From the NCBI GenBank assembly GCA_048500275.1, contig JASNYI010000001.1, forward strand, positions 744,001 through 808,000: 64,000 nt of DNA, given 5' to 3'. This document shows positions 8,021 to 16,840 of this stretch, piece by piece. The number at the start of each line of letters is the position of its first letter. Position 1 is the first letter of the stretch. Below the pieces are notes generated by a model. That model ran no database searches. It had not been told where the DNA came from and saw only the letters and a list, made by a program, of their open reading frames with translations. Both the position numbers and the translations under genes were made by a program. The DNA comes from UBA5066 sp048500275. Its GTDB lineage: Bacteria > Acidobacteriota > Thermoanaerobaculia > UBA5066.

Positions 8021-9247
8021 ATGGACTTCCACACGTTCGGACGTCGTCCATGCCGTCGCTGGTTCGACGTCACCTTTGTGAGATTCCCCGGTGTCCCGAC
8101 GACGGCGAGGTGCCTCACGTGCCGTCGCGGCTTCTCCCCGATCCGCGCCGTCCCAAGTTCGTCTTCGCGTCGTGCGCGAATCCTCTTCTCGATTCACGAT
8201 CACCGCGACGTCCCCCGACCTTGCTTGCCGACCCTTCGCCCGCAACACGACATCATCTTTCGCCCCGGCGAGACGCCGGCCAGGCCGCAGCCGGACGCCG
8301 TCGCCGCAGCCTCGGCCCGCACACCTGGGCGTGCGGGGCCAGGCCCACTCCGCGTGCGCCCCACGCCCCCCGCACACGGAGCGCGCGGGCCGGACCTCCC
8401 GCGCGATCGCGCCATCCTCCTGCGGCTCGCACGGCTCCGAGTCCTCTCTCTCGCCGAGCTCCAGGTCCTCGTCTTCACGGGAAAGGACCGGTCGCGCCTC
8501 AGTCGTCGGATCTCCTCCCTCGAGAAGGGCGGATGGCTTCAGCGTTGGGAGGAGCCACGCGTGCGCGGCGGGCGCTTTCGCCTCGTCGTCCCGACCGCGG
8601 CCGGCCTCACCTGGGCGCTTCGCCGTCTCGAGGCGGCGGCCGCCGGCTCACAGGAGGAGCGTCTTCTTCGAACCATGCTCCGTGCGGACCACATGTCCCC
8701 GCTCGTTCTGCCTCCCGGGCGGATCCCCTCGTTCCTGCCGCACCTCCGGGAAGTGAACCGCGTCCTCGTCGGCGCCCTCCTCGCGCCGGCGCTTCGCGTC
8801 GTCTGGGCGTCGAGCTGGCCCCGGCCCTTTCCGACCGCGAGGGGCCTTCGCCTTCCCGCGCCCGACGGGGTCCTCGTCCTCGCGCCACTGCACGGCCCGC
8901 GGCAGCTCGTCCTCCTCGAGCACGACCGCGCGACCGAGAGCCTTCGCTCGTTCGTTCGGACGAAGGTCGACCGGTACCGCCTCCTCGCCTCGCGGCCCGG
9001 GGCGCTCGAGGAGCTGACCGGGCACTGTTCGTTTTGCGTCCTCGTGACCGTCGGCGGTGACGCGACAGCCGTTCCAGATCGCCTCCGGGCGCTTCGCCGG
9101 GTCGTACGGGAGAGCTTCGCCGAGCGCCTCATCCGAGTCGTCGACGCGCGAGAAGCTCTCGAAGAGCCGAGCCGAGCCTTCCTGGACGAGGGACGGGGCG
9201 TCCCAGCCGCGGCGCAATTCGAAGCGATGTCTCCTCAGTCCCCGTGA
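8021..9247 (+). CDS. Replication-relaxation-like protein (left set)
   Basis: The open frame spans 408 codons, but the first ~120 are low-complexity Arg/Pro-rich and the true start probably lies near 8350-8400. The conserved part begins with a winged helix (AILLRLARLRVLSLAELQVL ... RLSRRISSLEKGGWL). A larger domain follows with the conserved pattern of the replication-relaxation family (HLREVNRVLVGALL, then an acidic strand near LVLLEHDRATESL and KVDRYRLL). Family members sit beside mobilization ATPases on actinobacterial and other integrative elements, where they are thought to act at the origin. A shorter relative is found in the right-hand transfer set (57046-57864). Confidence 0.65.
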   Translation: MDFHTFGRRPCRRWFDVTFVRFPGVPTTARCLTCRRGFSPIRAVPSSSSRRARILFSIHDHRDVPRPCLPTLRPQHDIIFRPGETPARPQPDAVAAASARTPGRAGPGPLRVRPTPPAHGARGPDLPRDRAILLRLARLRVLSLAELQVLVFTGKDRSRLSRRISSLEKGGWLQRWEEPRVRGGRFRLVVPTAAGLTWALRRLEAAAAGSQEERLLRTMLRADHMSPLVLPPGRIPSFLPHLREVNRVLVGALLAPALRVVWASSWPRPFPTARGLRLPAPDGVLVLAPLHGPRQLVLLEHDRATESLRSFVRTKVDRYRLLASRPGALEELTGHCSFCVLVTVGGDATAVPDRLRALRRVVRESFAERLIRVVDAREALEEPSRAFLDEGRGVPAAAQFEAMSPQSP

Positions 9248-9528
9248 GACGCCCCGTCCCGGTCGACGTCTCGACCCTCCCAATCAACCTGGGTTTCGCG
9301 GTTCACTCCAGGCGTCACGACGGACACGGCACCGCCCTTTCCCAACCCGGTCCACGAGCGTCGTCCCCCGCTAAGGGACCGACGACCCTCTCCGGCGGCT
9401 GACGTGGCGCCCATCGCGGTCTCCCTCGCTTGAGGGGCGGCCCCTGACCATCTTTCGGTCAGTCGATGCGTGCGTCGGTCGCCTGAGGGCGTCCTCGCCC
9501 TGACTCCACACACTCGGAGGACGACGTT

Positions 9529-10239
9529 GTGCCATGCCCCGATCCCCAGCTGGTCTCGCCAGACCCGCCCGACCCGGCCGTTCCGTGCCCGGAGCCGCCT
9601 CCCCTCCAGATCCTCACCCAAACCTCCGCGATGCCCGGGAGCTCCTACAGTCTCCCGGCCCGCACCACCTGTCCCGGCGGGGTCCTCGCCCCCTCCTCGG
9701 TCTGCGCTTCCTGCTACGCCGACGACCGGAAGCGTTACCGCTGGAAGGGGGTGAAGGACGCCCAGGCCCGTCGCCTCACCTGGACGCTCGACGCCCTCGA
9801 GCACGGCACCTTTATCCCCATCCTCGTCGGCCACATCCTGACCCGGGCCGATCGCTACTTCCGTCTCCACGACTCCGGCGACTTCTTCCGCCCCGACTAC
9901 GTCGATGCGTGGACGGAAATCGCCCGCAGACTCCCCCGCGTCCTCTTCTGGGCACCGACCCGCAGCTGGGCGCGAGGCGGCCTCCCGCGACGACACGGCG
10001 ACCTTCTCCTCGTTTCCCTCCATCGGCTCGCCTCCCTCCCGAACGTCACGGTTCGCCCGAGCGCGCTACTCATCAACGAGGCCCCGCCCGTCCTCCCCGG
10101 CTTCGCGGCCGGGAGCACCGTCACCACGAACCGCGCCGCCGTGACCTGCCCGAAGGCCTTCCAGACGCCGGCCCGCTGCGGCGACTGCCGGCACTGCTGG
10201 GACGAGCCGCAGCTTCCCGTCATCTACCTCAAGCACTGA
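9529..10239 (+). CDS. GP88-family protein
   Basis: 236 residues from a GTG at 9529, preceded by a GGAGG-like site about ten bases upstream. It has the features of phage gene-product-88 proteins: LTQTSAMPGSSYSLPA, then TCPGG, CASCYADDRKRYRWKG, FRLHDSGDFF and a C-terminal Cys cluster (CPKAF ... CGDCRHC). The Cys spacing suggests metal or Fe-S binding. The biochemical role of the family is not established. It leads the rightward operon that continues with ArdC-like, zinc-ribbon and A-B-C genes, typical accessory genes of phages and integrative elements. Confidence 0.75.
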   Translation: MPCPDPQLVSPDPPDPAVPCPEPPPLQILTQTSAMPGSSYSLPARTTCPGGVLAPSSVCASCYADDRKRYRWKGVKDAQARRLTWTLDALEHGTFIPILVGHILTRADRYFRLHDSGDFFRPDYVDAWTEIARRLPRVLFWAPTRSWARGGLPRRHGDLLLVSLHRLASLPNVTVRPSALLINEAPPVLPGFAAGSTVTTNRAAVTCPKAFQTPARCGDCRHCWDEPQLPVIYLKH

Positions 10240-10284
10240 GCGCCCGAGCCCCGGCTCGGCTCTTCCGGTCGAAAGGAGCAGTCC

Positions 10285-11106
10285 ATGCCCTCGGAGTTCT
10301 CGCCGCGCTGGTCGGAGCTTCTCTCCAACGCGGTCTCGCGCCCCGGCCTCCTCCTCGAGGCCTACAGCCGCTTCCACGGCTACAGCCTCGGCAACCAGTT
10401 CGCCGCCCTGTTTCAGTGCCAGCTCCGAAACCTCCCGCCCGGCCCGATCGCGACCCTCCAGAAGTGGAACGCCCTCGGGCGCTCGGTCCGCAAGGGCGAG
10501 AAGGCGCTCGTCCTCTGCATGCCGGTCACGGTCCGGGTGAAGGACGATCCGTCGTCCCCAGCTCCGTCTGGCCCGCCTCGCCTGAAGACGGTTTTCGCCT
10601 GGAAGCCGCGGTGGTTCGTGCTCGGTCAGACCGACGGCCCGAACCTCCCCGCCGCCGTCCCGATCCCTGCGTGGGACGAGGCTCGCGCGCTCGACTCGAT
10701 CGGCGTTCGCCGAGTCCCCTTCGCCCACCCGGATGGCAACGTGCAGGGCTACGCCCGCGACCGCACCCTTGCCGTGAGCCCGATCGCCGCGCTCCCCGCC
10801 AAGACCCTCTTCCACGAGCTCGGCCACATCCTCCTCGGGCACACCACGGAGGCCGGGACGGACCAGCCCGACCTTCCGAAGTCGCTCGTCGAGGCGGAGG
10901 CCGAGGCCGTGGCGCTCCTCTGCCTCGAAGCCCTCGAGCTGCCCGGGGCTGAGTACGCACGCGGGTACATCCAGTCCTGGTACGGCTCCGGCCAGCCCTT
11001 CCCCGAGGGCTCGGCCGCACGCATCTTCAAAGCCGCCGACACGATTCTCCGGGCAGGCAGAGAGGACGCGACCACCGTCGCCGTGCCCGAACGCCAGGCC
11101 GCCTGA
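10285..11106 (+). CDS. ArdC-like antirestriction/metallopeptidase protein
   Basis: 273 residues. The N-terminal ~110 residues match the ArdC single-strand-DNA-binding domain (YSLGNQFAALFQC, then GPIATLQKWNALGRSVRKGE). The C-terminal half is a zinc peptidase domain with HELGHILLGH and a downstream Glu-rich helix (LVEAEAEAVALLCLEAL). ArdC-type proteins protect incoming element DNA from host restriction during transfer. An AAAGGAG-like ribosome site lies just upstream of the ATG. Presence in the operon supports a transferable element. Confidence 0.82.
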   Translation: MPSEFSPRWSELLSNAVSRPGLLLEAYSRFHGYSLGNQFAALFQCQLRNLPPGPIATLQKWNALGRSVRKGEKALVLCMPVTVRVKDDPSSPAPSGPPRLKTVFAWKPRWFVLGQTDGPNLPAAVPIPAWDEARALDSIGVRRVPFAHPDGNVQGYARDRTLAVSPIAALPAKTLFHELGHILLGHTTEAGTDQPDLPKSLVEAEAEAVALLCLEALELPGAEYARGYIQSWYGSGQPFPEGSAARIFKAADTILRAGREDATTVAVPERQAA

Positions 11107-11143
11107 GACCTCGCAATCCCGACAGACAGAAAGGAGGTTCCCC

Positions 11144-11380
11144 GTGGAGCTCGCCGCGAAGCGCACCTGCGAGGACTGCGGATCCACCGACGCCGTCCGG
11201 CTCCTGGACGACCCCGGCTCCGAGAAGACGTTCGCGCTCTGCCCACCCTGCGCGCGCGCACTCCTCGACGACCCGCCCGACCCGACTGCCGGCCTCACGA
11301 ACGCCGAGGAGGACCCGGACGAGGAGTTTCGGGACACCTGCATCACCGCCGCCGACTACTACCGCGAGGGGGACTACTAG
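11144..11380 (+). CDS. Small zinc-ribbon protein
   Basis: 78 residues starting at a GTG with a strong AGGAGG site eight bases upstream. Two Cys pairs (CEDCGS and CPPCA) form a zinc ribbon; the C-terminal third is acidic (EEDPDEEF). Function unknown; it could bind a nucleic acid or a partner protein. Its stop codon is immediately followed by the ATG of gene A, so the two are surely co-translated. Confidence 0.7.
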   Translation: MELAAKRTCEDCGSTDAVRLLDDPGSEKTFALCPPCARALLDDPPDPTAGLTNAEEDPDEEFRDTCITAADYYREGDY

Positions 11381-11914
11381 ATGGAGTCGTCCGATCCCCG
11401 CTTCCCCGACGACTTCGTCTCGCCGAACGGCTCGTTTCGTTCCACCGTCGCCGACAGCCCCATCCCCGTCATCTACCTCATGGGCGACGGGAACCTCCGC
11501 TGCGCCGACTGCGTCAACCTGATCTCCCTCGCTCTCGACCCGCTCGCCACTCCCGAACCCCGGTGGCGCATGGTCGACGCGGAACTCGTCTACGACGGAC
11601 CACCGCGGGTCTGCGCCTTCTGTGGCTCCTCGATCGCGAGTCTCTTCGGCGAAGGCTCCAAGGACACTACCGAGGAACTGTACTTCCGCGCGAGTGCCGC
11701 GTCCTCGTTTCTACCAACTGCCTCGAGGAGCGGAACGTCCGCCGCCCCTACCGGCCTCAAGGTCTGGTTCCGGGAGCAAAGCGGCTGCCGGGATGCATTT
11801 GACTGCTCTCCTGAACCGATCCTTGGACGATTTCTTTTCATCTCTCTGAGTCACCTGGGCGACGTGTTTCCACGGCCTCAAGCGCTGCCTTCCAGCACCA
11901 GGAGGACACCATGA
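11381..11914 (+). CDS. Gene A, zinc-ribbon protein (copy 1, run into gene B)
   Basis: This is the only copy with the full gene A. The first ~100 residues hold two Cys pairs (CADC and CAFC, the latter in CAFCGSSIASLFGE). In copies 2 and 3 gene A stops after TEELF, at a TGA overlapping the GTG of gene B. Here small substitutions and indels around 11690-11720 remove that stop and shift the frame. The protein therefore runs on, picks up part of gene B in frame (GLKVWFREQSG) and ends at gene B's own stop. Either it is a fusion or gene B is dead in this copy. Function unknown. Confidence 0.6.
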   Translation: MESSDPRFPDDFVSPNGSFRSTVADSPIPVIYLMGDGNLRCADCVNLISLALDPLATPEPRWRMVDAELVYDGPPRVCAFCGSSIASLFGEGSKDTTEELYFRASAASSFLPTASRSGTSAAPTGLKVWFREQSGCRDAFDCSPEPILGRFLFISLSHLGDVFPRPQALPSSTRRTP

Positions 11915-11938
11915 CTCGGCCTCCCCTCTGCGTGCCAA

Positions 11939-12124
11939 GTGCCTCCCGATCTCAAGCGCTTCCTCGATCTCCTCGAGAAGGTCGCCGACGTCGTTGAGCT
12001 CCTCTACCAGCTCGGTGCCGCGAAGGACGCTCGGGAACTCGAGACGCAGGTCACCGAGTTCCTCCAGGCCGTCGAGACGCCGGAGCCGTCCTCGAGGATT
12101 CCCTTCCCCGTCGTCCGCGCGTAG
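11939..12124 (+). CDS. Gene C, small helical protein (copy 1, altered start)
   Basis: 61 residues if the GTG at 11939 is used. The ATG in the normal position (11911) is out of frame because of indels just after it. The body is one amphipathic alpha-helical block (LKRFLDLLEKVADVVELLYQ, then LGAAKDARELE). The last ~55 codons and the terminator are identical at base level to copy 3 at 25543-25770. No family recognised; a dimerising or coiled-coil partner protein is plausible. Confidence 0.55.
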   Translation: MPPDLKRFLDLLEKVADVVELLYQLGAAKDARELETQVTEFLQAVETPEPSSRIPFPVVRA

Positions 12125-12175
12125 CCCTTCCCCGGCTCTTCTACCTCAAGAGGCCAGCGATTCCGCTGGCCTCTC
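11948..12175. repeat. 228-bp perfect repeat, first copy
   Basis: By eye it is identical, base for base, to 25543-25770. It covers the body of gene C and the hairpin terminator. The flanks differ, so the identity points to a recent duplication or gene conversion. Confidence 0.85.
12150..12173 (+). terminator. Hairpin terminator after gene C (copy 1)
   Basis: Arms GAGGCCAGCG and CGCTGGCCTC with a four-base loop ATTC form a 10-bp GC-rich stem, followed by TCTTCTTT. The same hairpin follows gene C in copies 2 and 3 but not in copy 4. Confidence 0.75.
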
Positions 12176-12381
12176 TTCTTTGCTGCTCCTTCACCCGCAT
12201 CTCCTTGAAGCCCCCTCGCGGCCTCGTCCTCACGGCTGAAGTGGTGGCATGAGAGCTCACGAAGGACGTCAATGCGTTGCGGCAAGGGCCTCTGCCTGGG
12301 CTCGCGTGATACTGGCAGGGTCGGTGGGCAGTCCTTGCGTCGAAGCTCGAATCAGAGCGAACGATCGCGGGTCTCAGTCGA

Positions 12382-12442
12382 ATCACCACCCGGTTCCTCT
12401 GGAACATAGCGGGGACGAGGGGTCCTAGAGGAACCGGGTGAT
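12382..12442. repeat. Inverted repeat downstream of the secreted-protein gene
   Basis: Left arm ACCCGGTTCCTCT (12388-12400, preceded by ATCACC) pairs with AGAGGAACCGGGTGAT (12427-12442). The spacer is about 26 bases. It lies 39 bases beyond the stop of the leftward gene at 12481, so it may end that transcript, but there is no clear U-tract. It could also be a relic of an element end. The rest of 12176-12480 holds no gene I can support. Confidence 0.5.
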
Positions 12443-12480
12443 CCCCTGGGTCTAGACAGGCCTTCTAGCCGACTCCCTTT

Positions 12481-13365
12481 TCACTCGGGTATGGATCCCG
12501 GGTAGACCTGAAACGGAAGTGCCCCCGCCTCTGGATCGTCGAAGACCGTGCTCACGTAAGAGAGAAAAGGCTGGTCTGCCGTGACGTTGATCCAGATACG
12601 GCTTCCGCCGTTCACGGCGGTGAGGTTCAAATCCCACTTGGTCGGAACGGGGAAGCTGTTGAGCTGGAGGACTTCTTTCGGGCCTACCGTCACCTCCCTG
12701 GAGTACAGGGTCTCCGAAGAGAAGTGATTCGGCGTCTCCCACACTCGAAACGTCGCAGTCGAGTCACCGCCGTTAAAGAGCGTCACATTCACGCGTCGGC
12801 GGTATTGCTGGTTTACAGATGCACATTCTGAAGGAAGCTCGAAACGCCCGAGCTCGACGGGCCCGCTGATCGCGGTCGCTCCGGAAGGGAAGAGACCCCG
12901 GAAGACGGGGACGGTTGCCTGCCCCTGAGGTATGGGGGTGCAGTCAAGGCTAATGGCGCAGCCGCAGCGGAAGCGCACCTTCTGGACCTCCGCGCCGAAA
13001 AGCACCCCGGGAGTCGCGCGCATCACGAGCATGGCGACCCCCGGGTTCGGGTATCTCAGGATGCACGGCACGACATTCCCTCCGGTCTGGGCCGGAAGGG
13101 AGATCACATTCCTGCATTCATTCGGGTCGCCGAGCTGAGCGCCGTTGCCGTGGAGCGCTATCAGTGTCACCGACGCCGGGGCCGAGGTCGCGTTCCGTAT
13201 GCCGACGATGCTCTCCCACCTCGTGAATACTCCCGTACCGTCGGGGAGCGTCGTCGAGTCGGTGGCGGCCAACGCGTAGGGAACGTAGATGTCGGGCGGC
13301 TCGGCTCCAGGCGCGTTGCCTGCTCGAGCGAGAAGAAGGAGCCCCAGCAGGCTACTGCCGAGCAT
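12481..13365 (-). CDS. Secreted protein of unknown function
   Basis: 294 residues from the ATG at 13365, chosen because it opens a clean signal peptide (MLGSSLLGLLLLARAGNA). The mature part is beta-rich with several Cys (CRN, FRCGCAISLDC, PSEC) and shows no catalytic motif. It reads like an Ig- or galactose-binding-like fold, by appearance only. It overlaps the 3' end of the upstream subtilase gene by 14 bases, so the two are translated together. It may be a chaperone, inhibitor or surface partner of the protease. Confidence 0.65.
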   Translation of the reverse strand: MLGSSLLGLLLLARAGNAPGAEPPDIYVPYALAATDSTTLPDGTGVFTRWESIVGIRNATSAPASVTLIALHGNGAQLGDPNECRNVISLPAQTGGNVVPCILRYPNPGVAMLVMRATPGVLFGAEVQKVRFRCGCAISLDCTPIPQGQATVPVFRGLFPSGATAISGPVELGRFELPSECASVNQQYRRRVNVTLFNGGDSTATFRVWETPNHFSSETLYSREVTVGPKEVLQLNSFPVPTKWDLNLTAVNGGSRIWINVTADQPFLSYVSTVFDDPEAGALPFQVYPGSIPE

Positions 13366-16015
13366 TCTCGACGAAAAGGGCGAAATCTTGGCGGAAGACG
13401 GTGTTATCGGGGCTGGGATCAATGCCATCTCCTGTCAGGCTGAAGGGGCTTACTTGGATCAGGATGTTGGTCGCGCCAATCGGGATGTCGGACGCCTTGA
13501 TCGTGATCCGCTCGACGTTGTTCTTTCGGTCGCGGACGACCGGTGACGGATCCTTGAGCGAGTAGCCGTTTCGGGAGCAGGAATCGAGACTGGTGTAGTA
13601 GTTGTTTCCGTACCAAGAGCTCGTCACGATTGTGGCGTTGAGGTCGAGGTCGTTTACGAGATTCACGAGGGCGTTCCCCGTAATGCCTGATGCTCTGTCG
13701 GTCCAAACGAGCGAGATGTTGATGTCCTTCGTGTTGTCCGCGATCGTGAGGTATCGCGAGTACGACTGGGAGGTGTTCGTGAACGTCGTGCTCTGATTGT
13801 CGTAGAAGTAGTTCGAGGAAGCTCGGAGGAGCCTGTCGAGGCTCGCACCACCCCAGCCCTGGTACTTATCAGGAGAGGGCCGTACGTCACCGCAGTAGCT
13901 GCAACACGGACTGCAGCCGCTGCTGCACGCAGGTTGGGACGTCACAGTCCTCGCCGCGGCGATCAGAGCGGCTTTGACAAGCGCAGGGGCAGGTGAACTC
14001 ACTCCGAGGACGCGGAACCAGTCTCGCACGATGGCGGCTGCCCCGGAAACGGCCGGGGCGGAAAAGCTCGTGCCAGCGGCCCAGCCGTAGCGCGCGGTGC
14101 CGTCAAGATCCATGTTGCAGGTATTGGTGTTGGCGCAGCCGGAATTCCAATCCACTGAACGCCAGCCATAGGATCGGGTCCCGGGCGCAACGAGGTCGGG
14201 CTTGAGGCGCTGATTCGAGAACCCCAGGCGCGAGAGATTCGCTATCTGATAGGGATTGTCAGCGTTGCCGGGGTCGTTGTTTCCGCATCCGGGAGTGTAG
14301 GTTTGATCGTTATAGTTCTCCGTCGCGCCTACGGTGATGACGTTCTTCGCGACTGCGGGAGCCGTCACGAGGTAGTGGGCTGGATTCGCGGGATTCGTTC
14401 CGCGATTGCCGGCGGACACAACGTGAAGCACTGGGGAGTTCGGGCCGAAAATGGTCTGACCGTTATCGAAGAGAAACCAGGCAGCCGAGAGAGAGCGCGT
14501 GGACTGATCGAGGAGTTGAGAGGAATCGTCGTAGTCGATGCTCGGTCGATTCCAGCTGTGGTTCAGGATGGTGGCCCCGGGCCCGGTGCCGCTGTCCGGG
14601 AGACTGATGGTCGATCCGAGCTCTACGAGCGCATACCGCAAGCGCTGCATGTAGTTGTCGCCAGTGAACGGGTCGGCCTCCCCCTCGGAGCGGAAGGGAG
14701 TGGCGCACAGGCCAAAGAATTGGCACATCGCCACGCGTGCACCCTGCGCCACACCCTGTGTGAAGGAGTAGCCGCCCCCGTCGCGCCCCGGGCTGGCTGT
14801 GGATGCATATCCTGCTGCGATGTCACTTGTGAATGAACCGTGATAGTAGTAGTCGTTGGCGATCGTCTCGGCGGTATCCGACGTTACGTCCGTAGTGAAG
14901 ACGAGCTTGCAGGGGGCGGTAGGATAGGTCGGAGGTCTCAAGAACGGCGGGCAATACGAGGAGCCGTTGCGCCGAAGGCCGCTATCAATACCGGTATCGA
15001 GAAACCCGATCACCTGGTTATGGAGATTCAGCCCGATACCGGACAACTGAGAGAGGTATCCGTCCCAGTAGCGCGGGCTGGATGTGTTTGATGGAAGCGT
15101 GGCCGGCCACGACGATCCAGGAGTGCGGAAGGTGCCGGCGATGATACGCGTGGCTCGCTCGTCTGACGGCTCGGGCGGTTGCGGCGAGCGATTGACGCTC
15201 AGGACTTCAGGAAGCGCGCTTAGAACGAGAGCGTCTAGACGGCTGACGTATGCGGAGTACGACTCGGTCGGGCCGGTCCGGTACTGCAGGAGGGGTGGAC
15301 GGGCGTCGACAGAAGTCAGCGCACGGAGAACGACTTCTCTGGCTGACGAGACAACAAGGACATGAGTCAGCGCGGGACCGTCGTCGTCGCCGTCGGCCCT
15401 CCAATCAATGCTCTCGCGCTTGATGCCAGCTGGGACCTCCAGAACAGCGTAGACATATGGAAAGGCCTTCGCGAGCGCGTTCGCCGCCGCGCGGGACCCG
15501 TAGAAGTAGTACGCCATAGTCTGGAGCGGTTCCAGGGAAACGAGCCCGGTGGCCTCGATCGCTCGGATCCACGCAGACTCCGGATACGACTTGAAAACGA
15601 CGACGAACTGGCCGATATCGCTCGCCGGATAGATCTCGTCGCGTCCAGGGAAGTCGTCCGTGAAGGAGATTGTTGCAGCGTCATAGGTGGTATGCCGAAA
15701 GAAGACGCGATGCGCATCCGGAATCGGCTCGAGCTCGACGATCCCGCGGACCTCAAGAGTCTTTAAGGCCGAAACCCGGGCCGGAGAGCTTGCGAACACC
15801 ACGCAGTGAAGTGACTGACAGAACCGTTCTCCCACGTCGCTTGAGCCGAGAAGCTCGTCTGGCGTCTTGGACGAGGCGCTCTCCGCCGTCGTGCGTGTTC
15901 GGACGACGAAGGTGTCCACGTCGGCGTTCGCTTGAAGCGAAGGGAGAAGGAGCACCGAGAGCGCCGCGAAGACTGGACCGACCTTCGACGGGGCTTTGCG
16001 GTCGCGGTGGGGCAT
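13352..16015 (-). CDS. Secreted S8 subtilisin-like serine protease
   Basis: 887 residues from the ATG at 16015, with an AAGGAG ribosome site seven bases upstream and a signal peptide (FAALSVLLLPSLQANA). A long N-terminal prodomain-like region (about residues 40-320) precedes the catalytic domain. Catalytic Asp is in VIGFLDTGID, His in YYYHGSFTSDIAAG (the usual HGTHVAG is altered around a retained HG) and Ser in GTSFSAPAVSG. A Cys-rich insert (CSSGCSPCCSYC) and a beta-rich C-terminal P-like domain follow. Such enzymes degrade extracellular proteins. The host of the cassette is unclear; it sits just after operon tail copy 1. Confidence 0.9.
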   Translation of the reverse strand: MPHRDRKAPSKVGPVFAALSVLLLPSLQANADVDTFVVRTRTTAESASSKTPDELLGSSDVGERFCQSLHCVVFASSPARVSALKTLEVRGIVELEPIPDAHRVFFRHTTYDAATISFTDDFPGRDEIYPASDIGQFVVVFKSYPESAWIRAIEATGLVSLEPLQTMAYYFYGSRAAANALAKAFPYVYAVLEVPAGIKRESIDWRADGDDDGPALTHVLVVSSAREVVLRALTSVDARPPLLQYRTGPTESYSAYVSRLDALVLSALPEVLSVNRSPQPPEPSDERATRIIAGTFRTPGSSWPATLPSNTSSPRYWDGYLSQLSGIGLNLHNQVIGFLDTGIDSGLRRNGSSYCPPFLRPPTYPTAPCKLVFTTDVTSDTAETIANDYYYHGSFTSDIAAGYASTASPGRDGGGYSFTQGVAQGARVAMCQFFGLCATPFRSEGEADPFTGDNYMQRLRYALVELGSTISLPDSGTGPGATILNHSWNRPSIDYDDSSQLLDQSTRSLSAAWFLFDNGQTIFGPNSPVLHVVSAGNRGTNPANPAHYLVTAPAVAKNVITVGATENYNDQTYTPGCGNNDPGNADNPYQIANLSRLGFSNQRLKPDLVAPGTRSYGWRSVDWNSGCANTNTCNMDLDGTARYGWAAGTSFSAPAVSGAAAIVRDWFRVLGVSSPAPALVKAALIAAARTVTSQPACSSGCSPCCSYCGDVRPSPDKYQGWGGASLDRLLRASSNYFYDNQSTTFTNTSQSYSRYLTIADNTKDINISLVWTDRASGITGNALVNLVNDLDLNATIVTSSWYGNNYYTSLDSCSRNGYSLKDPSPVVRDRKNNVERITIKASDIPIGATNILIQVSPFSLTGDGIDPSPDNTVFRQDFALFVENARQ

Positions 16016-16840
16016 TTGGTCTCCTTTCGAGTGTAGGAGGGCGACAGCCGTTTCACTAGAGCGACGACTCACCGATGGGCGCGTGGAATCGCCCACGCGT
16101 TTCGGAAGGGGAAGAGACACCACGGGCGGAGGTCTCGGGCGGTCCGAGGGTGGACCGCCCGGTGCCGACACGAGTAGCCCAGGTGGCGTTGCCACATTTC
16201 TAGGCTCCGCGAGCCGCCCTCTTTTCCTACTGGCGGCGGGATCTTTCTCAAAAATGATGCGAATACATCAGATTCCGGGATGAGACCAGGGCCGACCAGC
16301 GAAACCGGATCCTCGGGGCGTTGTCTCCTCGCTGACGGGCGGCTGTCGTTTGGGTCTCAGCGCGAGATCCGCGGCTGAATCGAGCCCGGTACCTCGCACT
16401 GCCCGGCTTCGTTCCGAGGGTGAGATCGGTGGTTACGCGGTGGAGGCGCTCGTCGCCGCGGGATTCGTCGCCGCCACCGCCGGTTTCAAGACGCCCTCCG
16501 CCGGACGTTTACGAAGGAGCGCCACATCGCGGGACAGCGAGTTCCCGACGGAGGATTGAGCTGGCTGGTTCGATTCGCCCTCGTGGTTCGGTCCCCACCG
16601 GGAAGAGACCACAGATCCATCCTTCACGCACAAGAGCCAGCGGTCAGGGGACTCCCAGCACCGACGGCGTGACTGCACGGGGCCGCTCCGCTCGATCCCG
16701 GATGCCGATCTGCTTGACACAAGCCGATCGTCGATCCACATTGGGATCAACCCCTCCCCCATCAGCTCCTGCGAGACCGCTCTCCACCACGCGCACAGAC
16801 AGGCGGGGCCGACCTGCCCCTCGCGAGGGTCGATCGTGCC
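16016..16840. other. Long intergenic region
   Basis: 825 bases between the divergent subtilase gene and the gene at 16841. It must hold the subtilase promoter; an AT-richer patch lies at about 16240-16275. Open frames on both strands here (for example 16433-17449 on the minus strand) look like random readthrough of GC-rich DNA. I see no RNA gene. Confidence 0.4.

Noticed and set aside
4893..9247. A full conjugation (type IV secretion) locus
   Set aside because: Only a coupling-type ATPase and small accessory proteins are present; no VirB4, pilin or channel genes were found in the window.
12382..12442. Insertion-sequence terminal repeat
   Set aside because: There is an inverted repeat but no transposase and no target duplication on either side, so it is reported only as an inverted repeat.
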